The notes: generated by a model not told the origin, from the letters alone. 64,000 nt of DNA from Streptomyces sp. NBC_01335 (GCF_035953295.1 NZ_CP108370.1:3501001-3565000); one strand, 5' to 3'; numbered from the stretch's first letter, positions 53,997-63,366 are shown. Numbers and translations are program-made.

Positions 53997-55397
53997 TCAG
54001 CGCGGTCCCAGCGACCACCGGGGACCGCTCGCGCTGTCCTCGATGACCAGCCCGGACTGGTTCAACTGGTCGCGGATCGCGTCCGCCGCCGCCCAGTCCT
54101 TGCGCTCGCGGGCACCCTGCCGCTGGTCCAGCACGAGCCGGACGAGCGTGTCGACGACGCCGTGCAGGTCCTCGCCCCGGTCGCTCTCGCCCGCCCAGTG
54201 CGGGTCGAGCGGGTCCAGGCCGAGGACGCCGAGCATGGCCCGGACCTCGGCGAGGCGGGCGATCGCGGCTTCCTTGTCGTCGGCGGCGAGCGCGGAGTTG
54301 CCCTGCCGGACGGTGGTGTGGACGATCGCGAGCGCCTGCGGGACGCCCAGGTCGTCGTCCATCGCCTCGGCGAAGGCCGGCGGCACCTCGGGGGCGGCCT
54401 CGACCGTCTTGCCCGTCTTCTCGGTGACCCGCTGCGCGAAGCCCTCGATCCGCGCGAACGCGGACTCCGCCTCACGCAGGGACGCCTCGCTGTACTCGAT
54501 CATCGAGCGGTAGTGCGCGCTGCCGAGGTAGTAGCGGAGCACGATCGGCCGCCACGCCTTGACCATCTCGCTGACCAGCACGGAGTTGCCCAGCGACTTC
54601 GACATCTTCTCGCCGGCCATGGTGACCCAGCCGTTGTGCACCCAGTACTTGGCGAAGGTGTCGCCGAACGCCTTGGACTGGGCGATCTCGTTCTCGTGGT
54701 GCGGGAAGATCAGGTCGATGCCGCCGCCGTGGATGTCGAAGGCGGTGCCGAGGTACTTGTGCGCCATCGCGGAGCACTCCAGGTGCCAGCCCGGCCGGCC
54801 GCGGCCCCAGGGGGTCTCCCAGCTCGGCTCGCCCGGCTTCGCCGACTTCCACATGGCGAAGTCGCGCTGGTCGCGCTTGCCGGTCTCGCCCTCGCCGGAC
54901 GGCTGGCGCAGATCGTCGAGGTTCTGGTTGGAGAGCTCCAGGTAGCCGGGGAACGAGCGCACGTCGAAGTAGACGTTGCCGTCCGACGCGTAGGCGTGGC
55001 CACGCTCGATGAGGCCGCGCATCATCTCGATCATCTCGGTGATGTGGCCGGTGGCGCGGGGCTCGTAGGTGGGCGGCAGGCAGCCGAGCGCGTCGTAACC
55101 GTCGTTGAACGCGCGCTCGTTCTCGTACCCGATCGACCACCAGGGGCGGCCCTGCTCCTCGGACTTCCGGATGATCTTGTCGTCGATGTCCGTGACGTTC
55201 CGGACGAACGTCACGTCGTAGCCGCGGTACGCGAACCAGCGGCGCATGATGTCGAAGTTCAGGCCGGAACGGATGTGCCCGATGTGCGGTGCGGCCTGGA
55301 CGGTAGCGCCACAGAGGTAGATCGAGACACAGCCCGCGGTGAGCGGGACGAAGTCACGGATCTGCCGGGCGCTGGTGTCGTACAGGCGAATAGTCAC
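53997..55397 (-). CDS. cysS: Cysteinyl-tRNA synthetase
   Basis: This is a 466-residue class I aminoacyl-tRNA synthetase from GTG 55397. The N-terminus TIRLYDTSARQIRDFVPL is followed by the zinc-ligand Cys in YLCGATVQ, the HIGH-type motif PHIGHIRSG, the zinc-binding GIDLIFPHHENEIAQS, and the KMSKS loop GEKMSKSLGNSV. The C-terminal anticodon region ends RDQLNQSGLVIEDSA. It charges tRNA-Cys. It is distinct from MshC of mycothiol synthesis, which lacks the full C-terminal domain. Standard length and place upstream of rlmB. Confidence 0.97.
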   Translation of the reverse strand: MTIRLYDTSARQIRDFVPLTAGCVSIYLCGATVQAAPHIGHIRSGLNFDIMRRWFAYRGYDVTFVRNVTDIDDKIIRKSEEQGRPWWSIGYENERAFNDGYDALGCLPPTYEPRATGHITEMIEMMRGLIERGHAYASDGNVYFDVRSFPGYLELSNQNLDDLRQPSGEGETGKRDQRDFAMWKSAKPGEPSWETPWGRGRPGWHLECSAMAHKYLGTAFDIHGGGIDLIFPHHENEIAQSKAFGDTFAKYWVHNGWVTMAGEKMSKSLGNSVLVSEMVKAWRPIVLRYYLGSAHYRSMIEYSEASLREAESAFARIEGFAQRVTEKTGKTVEAAPEVPPAFAEAMDDDLGVPQALAIVHTTVRQGNSALAADDKEAAIARLAEVRAMLGVLGLDPLDPHWAGESDRGEDLHGVVDTLVRLVLDQRQGARERKDWAAADAIRDQLNQSGLVIEDSASGPRWSLGPR

Positions 55398-55649
55398 GCC
55401 TCAAGGGTAGTAGGCCGACACCAGTGCCCCGCGACCTCTGCGCAGTCGCGGGGTAACTTTTCTGCTATACGGCCCCCGGGAGGGCACTTCGGTGGTGCCG
55501 TTACGGGGCACGGGGTGCAGGTGGGGCGCGTGGGACGGGTGCGACGAAGCCGCCCGCCCGCGCGGAAAAGACTTTCCGGCACGGGCGGAGGCGTCACCGC
55601 CGGGCGACCCTCGCGGACCGCTCTTTTCAGCCGCCCGCGGCCCGGCCCG

Positions 55650-56054
55650 TCAGATGCGGCCGACCACCTTGCGCGGGGTGATCCGCACGACCACCCGCTC
55701 GGCGTCGTTCACCGAGTCCGGGTTGAAGTCCGCGTACCCCTTGCCGGTGTACTTCCGTGACAGCTGGTCGATCAACTCCTGGCCGCCCTCGGTGGACAGG
55801 GTCGCCTCGCCGCGGATCTCGGCGTACGAGTACGGCGCGTCGAACGGCTGGAGCAGGACGGTCACCCGGGGGTCGCGGCGCAGGCTCTTCTCCTTGCGGC
55901 GGCCGACCGTGGTGGAGATCAGCACGTCGTCCCCGTCCCGCGCCACCCACACGGGCGACACCTGCGGGCTGCCGTCCGGCTGGATGGTGGCGACGTTGAC
56001 GAAGACGGGCTTGTCCAGCAGGTTCTTGAGCTCATCGGAAAGTGCGGCGGTCAT
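55650..56054 (-). CDS. PPOX-class F420-dependent oxidoreductase-like protein
   Basis: This is a 134-residue split-barrel flavin- or deazaflavin-binding protein from ATG 56054 with AGGAGG upstream. The sequence starts ELKNLLDKPVFVNVATIQPDGSPQVSPVWV and continues with strands ending VTVLLQPFDAPYSYAEIRG, as in actinobacterial PPOX/pyridoxamine-oxidase-like proteins of the F420 group. The substrate is unknown; relatives reduce quinones, biliverdin or small xenobiotics with F420H2. It stands alone between cysS and ispF. Confidence 0.88.
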   Translation of the reverse strand: MTAALSDELKNLLDKPVFVNVATIQPDGSPQVSPVWVARDGDDVLISTTVGRRKEKSLRRDPRVTVLLQPFDAPYSYAEIRGEATLSTEGGQELIDQLSRKYTGKGYADFNPDSVNDAERVVVRITPRKVVGRI

Positions 56055-56184
56055 GACCTACATCCTCCTGCGCATGGCGGTGACGGACTGTGACGGTGAG
56101 TGACCTGCGTCTCCTACCCTCCAACCACGCGACCGACCCGTTCCTTCCCGCACCGGCCCCGCCGATCGGGTGAAAGCGCGCGCG

Positions 56185-56226
56185 GCCGCCGCACGGACCC
56201 GCCCGGGCCCGCGGCCGTGCGGCGGC
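56185..56226 (-). terminator. Terminator of ispD-ispF
   Basis: A 12-bp stem (GCCGCCGCACGG / CCGTGCGGCGGC) lies about 20 bases past the ispF stop. Its loop region is itself GC-rich and partly self-complementary. Confidence 0.75.
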
Positions 56227-56244
56227 GGGCCCGGGCTGGCGGCC

Positions 56245-56760
56245 TCAGGGGGCGCGGTACACCAGCGCGGTGGCGATCCCGGCGATGCCCTCGCCCCGGC
56301 CGGTGAAGCCGAGGCCGTCCGAGGTGGCGGCGGAGAGCGAGACGGGCGCGCCGACCACGGCCGAGAGCACCTGCTGGGCCTCCTCGCGCCGCTTGCCGAT
56401 CTTCGGCCGTACCCCGACCACCTGGACGGCGACGTTGCCGATCTCGAACCCGGCCGCCCGCACGATCCGGGCCGCCTCGGCCAGCAGCGTCACGCCGGAG
56501 GCGCCGGACCACTCGGGGCGGCCGGTGCCGAAGTGCTGCCCCAGGTCACCGAGGCCGGCGGCGGAGAAGAGGGCGTTGCAGGCGGCGTGCGCGACGACGT
56601 CCGCGTCGGAGTGTCCGGCCAGGCCGGGGCCCTCGCCCTCCCACTTCAGGCCCGCGCACCAGAGCTCGCGGCCCTCCTCGAAGGCGTGGATGTCGGTCCC
56701 GATCCCGACGAGCGGGATCACGGGGCGGGGTTCGGTGACGGGACGGGGTTCAGAAGCCAT
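56245..56760 (-). CDS. ispF: 2-C-methyl-D-erythritol 2,4-cyclodiphosphate synthase
   Basis: This is a 171-residue protein from ATG 56760, overlapping the ispD stop by eleven bases. Zinc ligands are in GIGTDIHAF (Asp, His), with the substrate-binding [28 protein letters not shown] and the C-terminal [13 protein letters not shown]. It cyclises CDP-methylerythritol phosphate to the cyclodiphosphate in the MEP isoprenoid pathway. Standard length, complete active site, and linked with ispD in the usual way. Confidence 0.97.
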   Translation of the reverse strand: MASEPRPVTEPRPVIPLVGIGTDIHAFEEGRELWCAGLKWEGEGPGLAGHSDADVVAHAACNALFSAAGLGDLGQHFGTGRPEWSGASGVTLLAEAARIVRAAGFEIGNVAVQVVGVRPKIGKRREEAQQVLSAVVGAPVSLSAATSDGLGFTGRGEGIAGIATALVYRAP

Positions 56761-57586
56761 CGTTCGCCCTCCGGCGTGCGAGTACCGCCTCGGCCAGCAC
56801 GAGATCGAGCGGCCGGGTCACCTTGAACGCCTCTTCGTGGCCGGGCACCACGACGACGGGCTCGCCGAGACGTTCCACCATGCCCGCGTCGTCGGTGGCG
56901 CCCTCGCCGCCGAACACCACGGTCGCGTGCGCCCGCACCAGGGTGTCCCGGTCGAAGCCCTGCGGGGTCTGCACCGCGCGCAGCCTGGCCCGTACGGGGG
57001 TCGAGAGCACCGGCTCCGGGCCGCCCGGGGCCGCCGGGGGCCCGACCTCCTTGACCGTGTCGGCGAGCGGCACCGCGGGCACCACGGCCGGGGCGCCGCC
57101 GCGTACCGCCTCGATGACCGCGTCCACGGTGTCGACCGGCACCAGCGGGCGGGCCGCGTCGTGCACCAGGACCGTGGCCACGTCCTCGGGCAGCGCCTGA
57201 AGGCCGAGGCGGACGGACTCCTGGCGGGTCTCGCCGCCGGGCACCACCACGTAGTCGGTGCGCTCGGGCAGGGCGTGCGTGCCGAGGAGGTTCTTCACCT
57301 CGGCGGCACCGTCCGGCGGGGCGACCACCACGACGAGCGAGACGGCGCGCGAGGCGGCCATCGCCCGCACGGCGTGGACCAGCATGGGTGTGCCGCTCAG
57401 GGTGCGCAACGCCTTGGGCGCGCCGGGGCCGAGCCGGACCCCCCGGCCGGCCGCCGGGATGACGACGGCGGTACGGGGCGGCCCGGCCGGACCGCCGGTC
57501 GCGGCGGGTTCGGCGGGCGCCGGCGCGCCCGACGGGCCCGGCAGCCCGTCGGGCGGCGACACGTCGGGCGGTGACATGGGTGACAT
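56750..57586 (-). CDS. ispD: 2-C-methyl-D-erythritol 4-phosphate cytidylyltransferase
   Basis: This is a 278-residue protein from ATG 57586, with GGAG eight bases upstream; ATG 57577 is a near alternative. A Pro/Ser-rich lead of about 45 residues precedes the catalytic domain: [20 protein letters not shown] (CTP binding), [29 protein letters not shown] and [11 protein letters not shown]. It forms CDP-methylerythritol from MEP and CTP. The start of ispF lies inside its end, so both are co-translated. Confidence 0.96.
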   Translation of the reverse strand: MSPMSPPDVSPPDGLPGPSGAPAPAEPAATGGPAGPPRTAVVIPAAGRGVRLGPGAPKALRTLSGTPMLVHAVRAMAASRAVSLVVVVAPPDGAAEVKNLLGTHALPERTDYVVVPGGETRQESVRLGLQALPEDVATVLVHDAARPLVPVDTVDAVIEAVRGGAPAVVPAVPLADTVKEVGPPAAPGGPEPVLSTPVRARLRAVQTPQGFDRDTLVRAHATVVFGGEGATDDAGMVERLGEPVVVVPGHEEAFKVTRPLDLVLAEAVLARRRANDGF

Positions 57587-58166
57587 CGGTTGCACTCCGA
57601 AGCTTCGGCAGGTTTGTTGCCACGGCCGACGTGGGTAGGGCCCCAAGCGAGCCGCCGTACAACGGCCCGCCTCGGTCCGGACCCCTTCCGTGACCCGGTC
57701 GAGCGAGTCGTGGCGGCGGCGCGGGGCGGCCGGTGCGTTGACCGGCCGAGGGGGACGCTAGCCGCACAAGGGCTGTCGCGTAATCCGCGGCAGCCGCCGG
57801 GGAGCACGGGACGCTCCGGGGCCGGCGCGACCACCACCCGGTATCCGGCCGAATTCAGCCGCATCCGGGTGGCCGAAAAAGAATCTTGAAAAGTGCCGGG
57901 TGCCCAGGTGTCCGGCCCCCCGTATGCGGTGAATCCGGTGCGGTGGGTTCCGCCGCATCGGAAACCCGCCGCACCGGCACCGGAAGTCGGTGGGGCGGCG
58001 GGAAGTCGACGGCCCGGCGCATGAAGGGCGACGCGTGAAGGGCGAACCCTGCCCGGAACGCGAACCCGCCCAGAACGCGAACGTGCCGCGGCGCCCGGAG
58101 ACGTGCCGTTGAAAACGGCAGGTCAGCGGGGACCGCGGCATATTCGTACAACCGGTGTGAGCCGGT
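57587..58166. other. Gap between carD and ispD
   Basis: About 580 bases have no supportable gene. Short direct repeats occur near 58017-58083 (GCRTGAAGGGCGA twice and GAACGCGAAC twice). A 7-bp hairpin (TGCCGTT-GAA-AACGGCA) at 58104-58120, after the carD stop, may be a weak terminator. Confidence 0.5.
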
Positions 58167-58649
58167 TCAGGACGCGAGAACCTCGTCGAGCAGGGCTTCG
58201 GCCTTGTCCTCGTTCGTGTTTTCCGCGAGAGCGAGCTCACTCACCAGGATCTGGCGGGCCTTGGCGAGCATGCGCTTTTCTCCGGCGGAGAGTCCGCGCT
58301 CGCGCTCACGACGCCACAGGTCGCGCACCACTTCGGCGACCTTGATGACATCGCCAGAGGCGAGCTTCTCCAGATTTGCCTTGTAGCGACGGGACCAGTT
58401 CGTCGGCTCTTCGGCATACGGTGCGCGCAGCACCTCGAAGACCCGGTCCAGCCCGTCCTGCCCGACCACGTCGCGCACGCCTACGAACTCCGCATTGTCC
58501 GCCGGCACACGAACCGTCAAGTCGCCCTGGGCGACCTTGAGCACCAAGTAGGTCTTGTCCACGCCTTTGATCTGGCGAGTTTCGATAGCCTCGATCAGCG
58601 CGGCCCCGTGATGGGGATAGACCACGGTGTCGCCAACCTTGAACGTCAT
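58167..58649 (-). CDS. carD: CarD-family RNA polymerase-binding transcription regulator
   Basis: This is a 160-residue protein from ATG 58649. The N-terminal RNA-polymerase interaction domain ([23 protein letters not shown]) is a Tudor-like fold shared with Mfd. The C-terminal helical domain includes [17 protein letters not shown] and [20 protein letters not shown], with the Trp that wedges into the promoter -10 region. CarD stabilises open promoter complexes in actinobacteria and is essential in mycobacteria. It precedes ispD on the same strand but with a long gap, so probably has its own transcript. Confidence 0.97.
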   Translation of the reverse strand: MTFKVGDTVVYPHHGAALIEAIETRQIKGVDKTYLVLKVAQGDLTVRVPADNAEFVGVRDVVGQDGLDRVFEVLRAPYAEEPTNWSRRYKANLEKLASGDVIKVAEVVRDLWRRERERGLSAGEKRMLAKARQILVSELALAENTNEDKAEALLDEVLAS

Positions 58650-59345
58650 GTGACAGGTACCCCTTCCGTGGCTATCCAGGGTAACACGAGAACCGCTACT
58701 CCTGAATGGCGTTTTCGCAGGTCAGGGCATATCTCGGGGCTTGACAACAGCATCCGGAACGTGCTGCGCGGGGCTTCGCGGAGAGGGTATTCGCAGGTCG
58801 GAGCCGTTGTACGACCGACCGGAAACGCGCCGTTCCCGCACCCGGGAAGCCTGTCCGAACGGGTTAAAGGTCCCGTTTTGCCGGATTCGCGAAGCCGCAG
58901 TTTCTTCCGCGCGTTCGGAGATCGATCACACGATCGACAGAAGTTTCGCGGCCCATTGAAATTGATCAAGCCGCCCCTGACAACCGTCCTCACGCCTTTT
59001 CCCCCGACGAATGCGCCACCGCCGGGAAAATGGATCATTCGCGTTTTGTGAACAGCGGATGTCGGGCGGTGACCGACGTACCGGAACCGCCCGCAGGTGG
59101 GACGGTCCGGGCGCGGCTCTTCGCCGGGACCCGGGGCGGCCCGCCCCGGGTCCCGGCGAAGAGCCGCGGCGCAAAGGGGCGGGTCGGGTGCGAGGCGTGA
59201 GCGGCGGCTCGGTAGCCTAAGGCCGCTGACACACCCTTAGGGCGGCTTTACGTCACTCGGTCTCGCCGCCCTGCGCGGTCGTGCAGTGCACCTGCGCACA
59301 ACGTCCGTAGTCCGCAGTCCGAACGTTCAAGGAGTTGCCGCCGCC
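58650..59345. other. Long divergent gap between carD and the lipoprotein gene
   Basis: Nearly 700 bases have no convincing protein gene. The left half holds the carD promoter. Base composition is mixed, with AT-richer stretches around 58970-59050. A very strong hairpin at 59112-59168 is listed separately. Confidence 0.5.
59112..59168. repeat. Perfect 28-bp inverted repeat
   Basis: The 28-base arm starting CGCGGCTCTTCGCCGGGACC (59112-59139) is repeated in perfect inverted form at 59141-59168 with one base between them. Neither flank has a T-run. Genes on both sides point away from it, so it is not an obvious terminator of a known gene. Confidence 0.9.
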
Positions 59346-59984
59346 GTGAGCCGCAGCCTTCGACACGGCGCTCTCGCCGCCACTGCCCTCGTGATCTCCA
59401 TCGCCTCGCTGTCCGCGTGCGCCGCGGGCAACGACGCAGCAACGCTCCAGGTCAGGCCGGACAATGCCGCCACCTCGGTCGGCGACATCAAGATCCAGAA
59501 CGTGAACGTCGTCACGCAGCCCGACCACGACGCCGAGGGCCCCGCCGTGGTCACCGGCGCCCTCTTCAACCAGGGCACCGAGGACGAGACGCTTGAAGCC
59601 GTCACGCTGCCCCGGTCCAGCACCGAGGTGAAGCTGCACGCCGCCAAGGGCGACGGGCCGCTCGTGGTGCCGGCCGGCGGCAAGATCGTCCTCGGCGGCG
59701 AGGGCAACGCCTCCGCCGTCATCGAGAACGGCCGCCAGGCCACTCGGAACGGCAACGTCGAGCAGGTCGTCTTCCGCCTCAGCGACAGCGGCGACATCGC
59801 GCTGGGCGCCACCGTCGTGCCCTCCGTCTCCTTCTTCGAGGGCTTCGGACCGAGCGCGCTGCCGACCTCCGCCGCGAGCCCCGACGCCTCGGCCTCCCCG
59901 GACGCCTCCGCCTCGCCGGACGCCTCCGCGAGCGCCGACGCCTCCGCGACCCCGACGGACAGCGAGTCCCCGGCCGCCGAGTGA
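59346..59984 (+). CDS. Secreted lipoprotein of unknown function
   Basis: This is a 212-residue protein from GTG 59346, with AAGGAG about twelve bases upstream. The signal peptide ends in a lipobox, ASLSAC, at about residue 24, so it is probably lipid-anchored outside the membrane. The mature domain (about 120 residues) is beta-rich with no Cys. It ends in a low-complexity tail made of DASASP repeats from about residue 175. A protein of this kind commonly sits between phoP and carD in Streptomyces. Function unknown. Confidence 0.87.
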   Translation: MSRSLRHGALAATALVISIASLSACAAGNDAATLQVRPDNAATSVGDIKIQNVNVVTQPDHDAEGPAVVTGALFNQGTEDETLEAVTLPRSSTEVKLHAAKGDGPLVVPAGGKIVLGGEGNASAVIENGRQATRNGNVEQVVFRLSDSGDIALGATVVPSVSFFEGFGPSALPTSAASPDASASPDASASPDASASADASATPTDSESPAAE

Positions 59985-60024
59985 GCCCGGGCGGGCCTCG
60001 TACCTGAGCGCCTGCCGCGTACAC

Positions 60025-60066
60025 GAGTGAAGGGCGCCTTCCCCTCGGGGGAGGCGCCCTTCACTC
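60025..60066. terminator. Bidirectional terminator between lipoprotein gene and phoP
   Basis: A 14-bp stem (GAGTGAAGGGCGCC / GGCGCCCTTCACTC), extended by pairing of TCCC with GGGA inside, lies between two convergent genes. Confidence 0.9.
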
Positions 60067-60095
60067 ATCCGTGTGCCCGGTGGCCGGCCACCGGC

Positions 60096-60776
60096 TTACG
60101 GCTCGAACTTGTAGCCCAGGCCGCGGACCGTCACCAGGTAGCGCGGCGCACCCGGGTCGGGTTCGATCTTGGCGCGCAGCCGCTTCACGTGCACGTCGAG
60201 GGTCTTGGTGTCGCCCACGTAGTCGGCGCCCCACACCCGGTCGATGAGCTGCATGCGGGTCAGCACGCGGCCCGCGTTGCGCAGCAGCATCTCCAGCAGG
60301 TCGAACTCCTTCAGCGGGAGGTCCACCTTGCCGCCGGAGACGGTGACCACGTGGCGGTCGACGTCCATCCGGACCGGACCGGCCTCCAGGGCCGCCGGCG
60401 TGATCTCCTCCGGCTCGCCGCGGCGGCGCAGCACCGCGCGGATGCGCGCCACCAGCTCGCGCGAGGAGAACGGCTTGGTGACGTAGTCGTCGGCTCCTAT
60501 CTCCAGACCGACCACCTTGTCGATCTCGCTGTCCTTGGCGGTGACCATGATCACCGGGACGTTGGAGCGGTTGCGCAGCTGGCGGCAGACCTCGGTACCG
60601 GGCAGGCCCGGCAGCATGAGGTCGAGCAGGACGAGGTCGGCGCCGTTGCGGTCGAACTCGTCGAGACCGTCGGGACCCGTCGCCGCCACGGCGACCTCGA
60701 AACCCTCCTTGCGCAGCATGTAGGACAGGACGTCGCTGAAGGATTCCTCATCCTCGACGACAAGCACTCGGGTCAC
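60096..60776 (-). CDS. phoP: PhoP response regulator of phosphate starvation
   Basis: This is a 226-residue OmpR/PhoB-family regulator from GTG 60776, overlapping the phoR stop as GTGA. The receiver domain has the acidic pair in VVEDEE, the phospho-acceptor Asp52 (VLLDLMLPG), Thr in VTAKD and Lys in DDYVTKPF. The C-terminal winged helix ends VHVKRLRAKIEPDPGAPRYLVTVRGLGYKFEP. It activates the PHO regulon and represses nitrogen and antibiotic genes in Streptomyces. A PHO box lies in front of the phoRP operon, in keeping with autoregulation. Confidence 0.97.
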   Translation of the reverse strand: MTRVLVVEDEESFSDVLSYMLRKEGFEVAVAATGPDGLDEFDRNGADLVLLDLMLPGLPGTEVCRQLRNRSNVPVIMVTAKDSEIDKVVGLEIGADDYVTKPFSSRELVARIRAVLRRRGEPEEITPAALEAGPVRMDVDRHVVTVSGGKVDLPLKEFDLLEMLLRNAGRVLTRMQLIDRVWGADYVGDTKTLDVHVKRLRAKIEPDPGAPRYLVTVRGLGYKFEP

Positions 60777-62035
60777 GGAAGGGCCTCCGGGGCAGGAAAG
60801 GGTTCAAAAGCAGCTGTGTCGAACGGTCCCTCGTCGTCACTGTTGACGAAGAGCGGTCCGCCGGTGGTGCGTTCCCGTACGGTGCCCGACTCGGGCAGCC
60901 GCAGGGTGAAGGTGGAGCCCTGTCCCTCGGAGCTCCAGACGGTGACCTCCCCGCCGTGCGAGGCGGCCACATGTTTGACGATGGCGAGCCCGAGGCCCGT
61001 GCCACCGGTGGCTCGTGAGCGGGCCGGGTCGACGCGGTAGAACCGCTCGAAGACCCGGTCCCGGTCCTTCTCGGAGATGCCGATGCCCTGGTCGGTCACG
61101 GAGAGCTCGATCAGGGGCCGGCCCTGTCCGGCCATCCGCCGGACGGCGATGCCGACACGGGTGCGGGCGGGGCTGTAGTTGACGGCGTTCTCGACCAGAT
61201 TGCCGAGGGCTGCCGCGAGCTGTCCGCGGTTGCCCCAGACGGAGAGGTCGCTGGTCCCGCCGGAGGCCATGGTGATCTCCTTCGACATGGCCGGCTGGCG
61301 GCAGCGGTCGATGGCCTCGGCGACGAGTTCGTCCACCCGGACGGGCTCGGCGTCCTCCAGCGGGTCGTCGTTCTGGACCCGGGAGAGGTCGATCAGCTCC
61401 TGGACGAGGTTGGTCAGCCGGGTGGCCTCGATCTGCATCCGGCCGGCGAAGCGCTCGACGGCCTCCCGGTCGTCGGACGCCTCCAGGACCGCCTCCGACA
61501 GCAGGGAGAGCGCGCCGGTCGGCGTCTTCAGCTCGTGGCTGACGTTGGCGACGAAGTCGCGCCGTACCGCCTCTATCCGCCGCGACTCGGTCAGGTCCTC
61601 GACCAGCAGCAGCACCAGCCGGGAGCCCAGCGGGGCGACCCGGGCGGAGACGGCGAGCGCGTCGCCCCGGCCCGTACCGCGGCGGGGCAGCTCCAGTTCC
61701 ACCTGTCGTATCTCGCCGTCCCGGCGAGTGTCCCGGGTCATCTGCAGCATCTGGTCGACGGCCAGCCGGCCGCCGCGGACCAGGCCCAGCGCGTACGCGG
61801 CGGAGCTGGCCTTCACCACGCCGTCGCTCTCGTCGAGCACGACGGCGGACGAGCTGAGGACGGAGAGGACGGTGTCCACCCCGGGAGGCAGGGTGGCGGC
61901 GGTCTCCGGCCGCACCGAAGCACGCGTCGGTTTCTTCAGATCGCGCTCGCTCCAGCGAAACGCCAGCATCGCGATCACACCGGTGCACAACCCGGCGATC
62001 CCGGCTGCTGCGGCGACCGCCGCGTTCACGTCCAT
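60773..62035 (-). CDS. phoR: PhoR sensor histidine kinase
   Basis: This is a 420-residue kinase from ATG 62035. One N-terminal membrane helix (residues 4-27, AAVAAAAGIAGLCTGVIAML) is followed by a PAS-like cytoplasmic region, the H-box VANVSHELKTPTGAL (His167), the N-box NLVENAVNYS, G1 DQGIGISEKD and G2 GGTGLGLAIVKH. The absence of a large extracellular domain suggests it senses phosphate state through PhoU and the Pst transporter. It phosphorylates PhoP. Longer in-frame starts upstream overlap the PHO box region and are rejected. Confidence 0.96.
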   Translation of the reverse strand: MDVNAAVAAAAGIAGLCTGVIAMLAFRWSERDLKKPTRASVRPETAATLPPGVDTVLSVLSSSAVVLDESDGVVKASSAAYALGLVRGGRLAVDQMLQMTRDTRRDGEIRQVELELPRRGTGRGDALAVSARVAPLGSRLVLLLVEDLTESRRIEAVRRDFVANVSHELKTPTGALSLLSEAVLEASDDREAVERFAGRMQIEATRLTNLVQELIDLSRVQNDDPLEDAEPVRVDELVAEAIDRCRQPAMSKEITMASGGTSDLSVWGNRGQLAAALGNLVENAVNYSPARTRVGIAVRRMAGQGRPLIELSVTDQGIGISEKDRDRVFERFYRVDPARSRATGGTGLGLAIVKHVAASHGGEVTVWSSEGQGSTFTLRLPESGTVRERTTGGPLFVNSDDEGPFDTAAFEPFPAPEALP

Positions 62036-62109
62036 GTCGTCCAGGTTATGCGTCGATGCGCACGCCCTCACAGCCATACGAGTGCCATCTCGAACACTCG
62101 TCGCCCAGA

Positions 62110-62142
62110 GTTCACCGAGGGTATGGGGATGGTTCACTTCTG
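62110..62142. promoter_or_regulatory. PHO box (PhoP operator) between phoR and phoU
   Basis: Three 11-base direct repeat units, GTTCACCGAGG, GTATGGGGATG and GTTCACTTCTG, follow one another without gaps. The GTTCACC core and 11-base period are those of PhoP operators in Streptomyces. The box lies in the divergent promoter region of phoRP and phoU, so it could control both. Confidence 0.85.
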
Positions 62143-62231
62143 CGGTCCGATCGCGACGCGTTCCGGGCGCACCGTGGGAGCGTGGGGTTCGACCCAGAGA
62201 CCCCGGCCCCCAGGACTGGAGAGGGACTTCC

Positions 62232-62909
62232 ATGCGCGACGCCTACCACGAGGAACTCGACTCGATCGGCGAGGACCTGGTCGAGATGGCCCGGCTCGTC
62301 GGGTCGGCGATCGGACGGGCCACCACGGCCATGCTCGACGCCGACCTCACTCTCGCGGAGACCGTCATCGCCGCGGACCAGAGGGTCGACGACCTCCAGC
62401 ACGAACTGGAGGCGCGCGCCATCGCCCTCCTCGCCCGGCAGCAGCCGGTCGCGACCGATCTGCGGATCGTCGTCACCTCGCTGCGCATGAGCGCCGACCT
62501 GGAGCGCTCGGGCGACCTCGCCCAGCACGTCGCCAAGCTGGCCCGGCTCCGCTTCCCGGACAAGGCCGTCCCGCACGACCTGCACGCCACGATCCTGGAG
62601 ATGGGACAGCTGGCGCAGCGGCTGATGGCGAAGGCCGCCGAGGTGATCATCACCAAGGACGTCGACCTCGCCCTCCAGCTGGAGCAGGACGACGACGAGA
62701 TGGACCTGCTGCACCGCGCGCTCTTCCAGCACCTGATGGACGACCGGTGGAAGCACGGCATCGAGACGGCGGTCGACGTGACCCTGCTCGGCCGCTACTA
62801 CGAGCGCTTCGCCGACCACGCGGTCTCGGTCGCCAAGCGGGTCGTCTACCTGGTGACGGGCGAGCACGCCGACGAGCTCCAGTCCCCGACCTCGGTCGAG
62901 GGCGCGTAA
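62232..62909 (+). CDS. phoU: PhoU phosphate signalling regulator
   Basis: This is a 225-residue protein from ATG 62232 with GGAGAGGG upstream. Two PhoU repeats of three helices each carry the metal-binding consensus E/D-x-x-x-D: DQRVDDLQHELEARA with RMSADLERSGDLA in the first, and DDDEMDLLHRAL with RYYERFADHAVSVA in the second. PhoU conveys the state of the Pst transporter to PhoR and dampens the PHO response. It diverges from phoRP across the PHO box, so PhoP is likely to control it directly. Confidence 0.96.
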   Translation: MRDAYHEELDSIGEDLVEMARLVGSAIGRATTAMLDADLTLAETVIAADQRVDDLQHELEARAIALLARQQPVATDLRIVVTSLRMSADLERSGDLAQHVAKLARLRFPDKAVPHDLHATILEMGQLAQRLMAKAAEVIITKDVDLALQLEQDDDEMDLLHRALFQHLMDDRWKHGIETAVDVTLLGRYYERFADHAVSVAKRVVYLVTGEHADELQSPTSVEGA

Positions 62910-63196
62910 CCGGAGCGGGCGGACGGGGCGGGTCGGCGTGGGCGCACGCCCCCGTACCGCCCGGTTCCGCTCCGTACCGCCCGCAGTGCGATCCGGCGCG
63001 CGACGGCGCCGGCGGGCCGTGCGGAGGGGCACGGAATCTCTGCGCGTGTGCGCCGTTGATGCGCCCGCCCGGCTGGGCATGCAATGGACGGGGGCCGGGA
63101 CCGATCCCGTACGCCCCCTGTCGTGCGCACCGGGCGTACGACACCGGCGCGGCGGCTCTCCCGCCCCGCCCGGTGGTACGCGTTGAGGAGGACTTC

Positions 63197-63346
63197 ATGG
63201 CACATGCGGCCGATTCCCCCCTGCCCGACCCCGAGCAGGAGACCCCGACCGAAGTGGTGCGCCTGACCGTGCTCGGCGCCTGCGGCTGCGGCTCCGGCTG
63301 CGGCTGCGGCTGCCAGTCCGGTTCGCCCTGCCAGTGCGGCGGCTGA
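63197..63346 (+). CDS. mtpA: Cys-rich metallothionein-like small protein
   Basis: This encodes 49 residues from ATG 63197, with GAGGAGG upstream. The N-terminal half is ordinary (MAHAADSPLPDPEQETPTEV). The last 21 residues hold seven Cys in C-x-C and C-x-x-x-C spacings, with Gly and Ser between (ACGCGSGCGCGCQSGSPCQCGG is the tail pattern in part). This is the look of a small metal-binding protein. A gene of this kind, mtpA, is known next to phoU in Streptomyces and belongs to the PHO regulon; the symbol rests on that remembered position. Metal unknown. Confidence 0.85.
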   Translation: MAHAADSPLPDPEQETPTEVVRLTVLGACGCGSGCGCGCQSGSPCQCGG

Positions 63347-63366
63347 CCGGCCCCGATCCGGAGGAC

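Noticed and set aside
58646..59038. Open frame of 130 codons between carD and the lipoprotein gene, minus strand
   Set aside because: No ribosome site, no recognisable fold and unbiased codon use; it more likely covers the carD promoter region.
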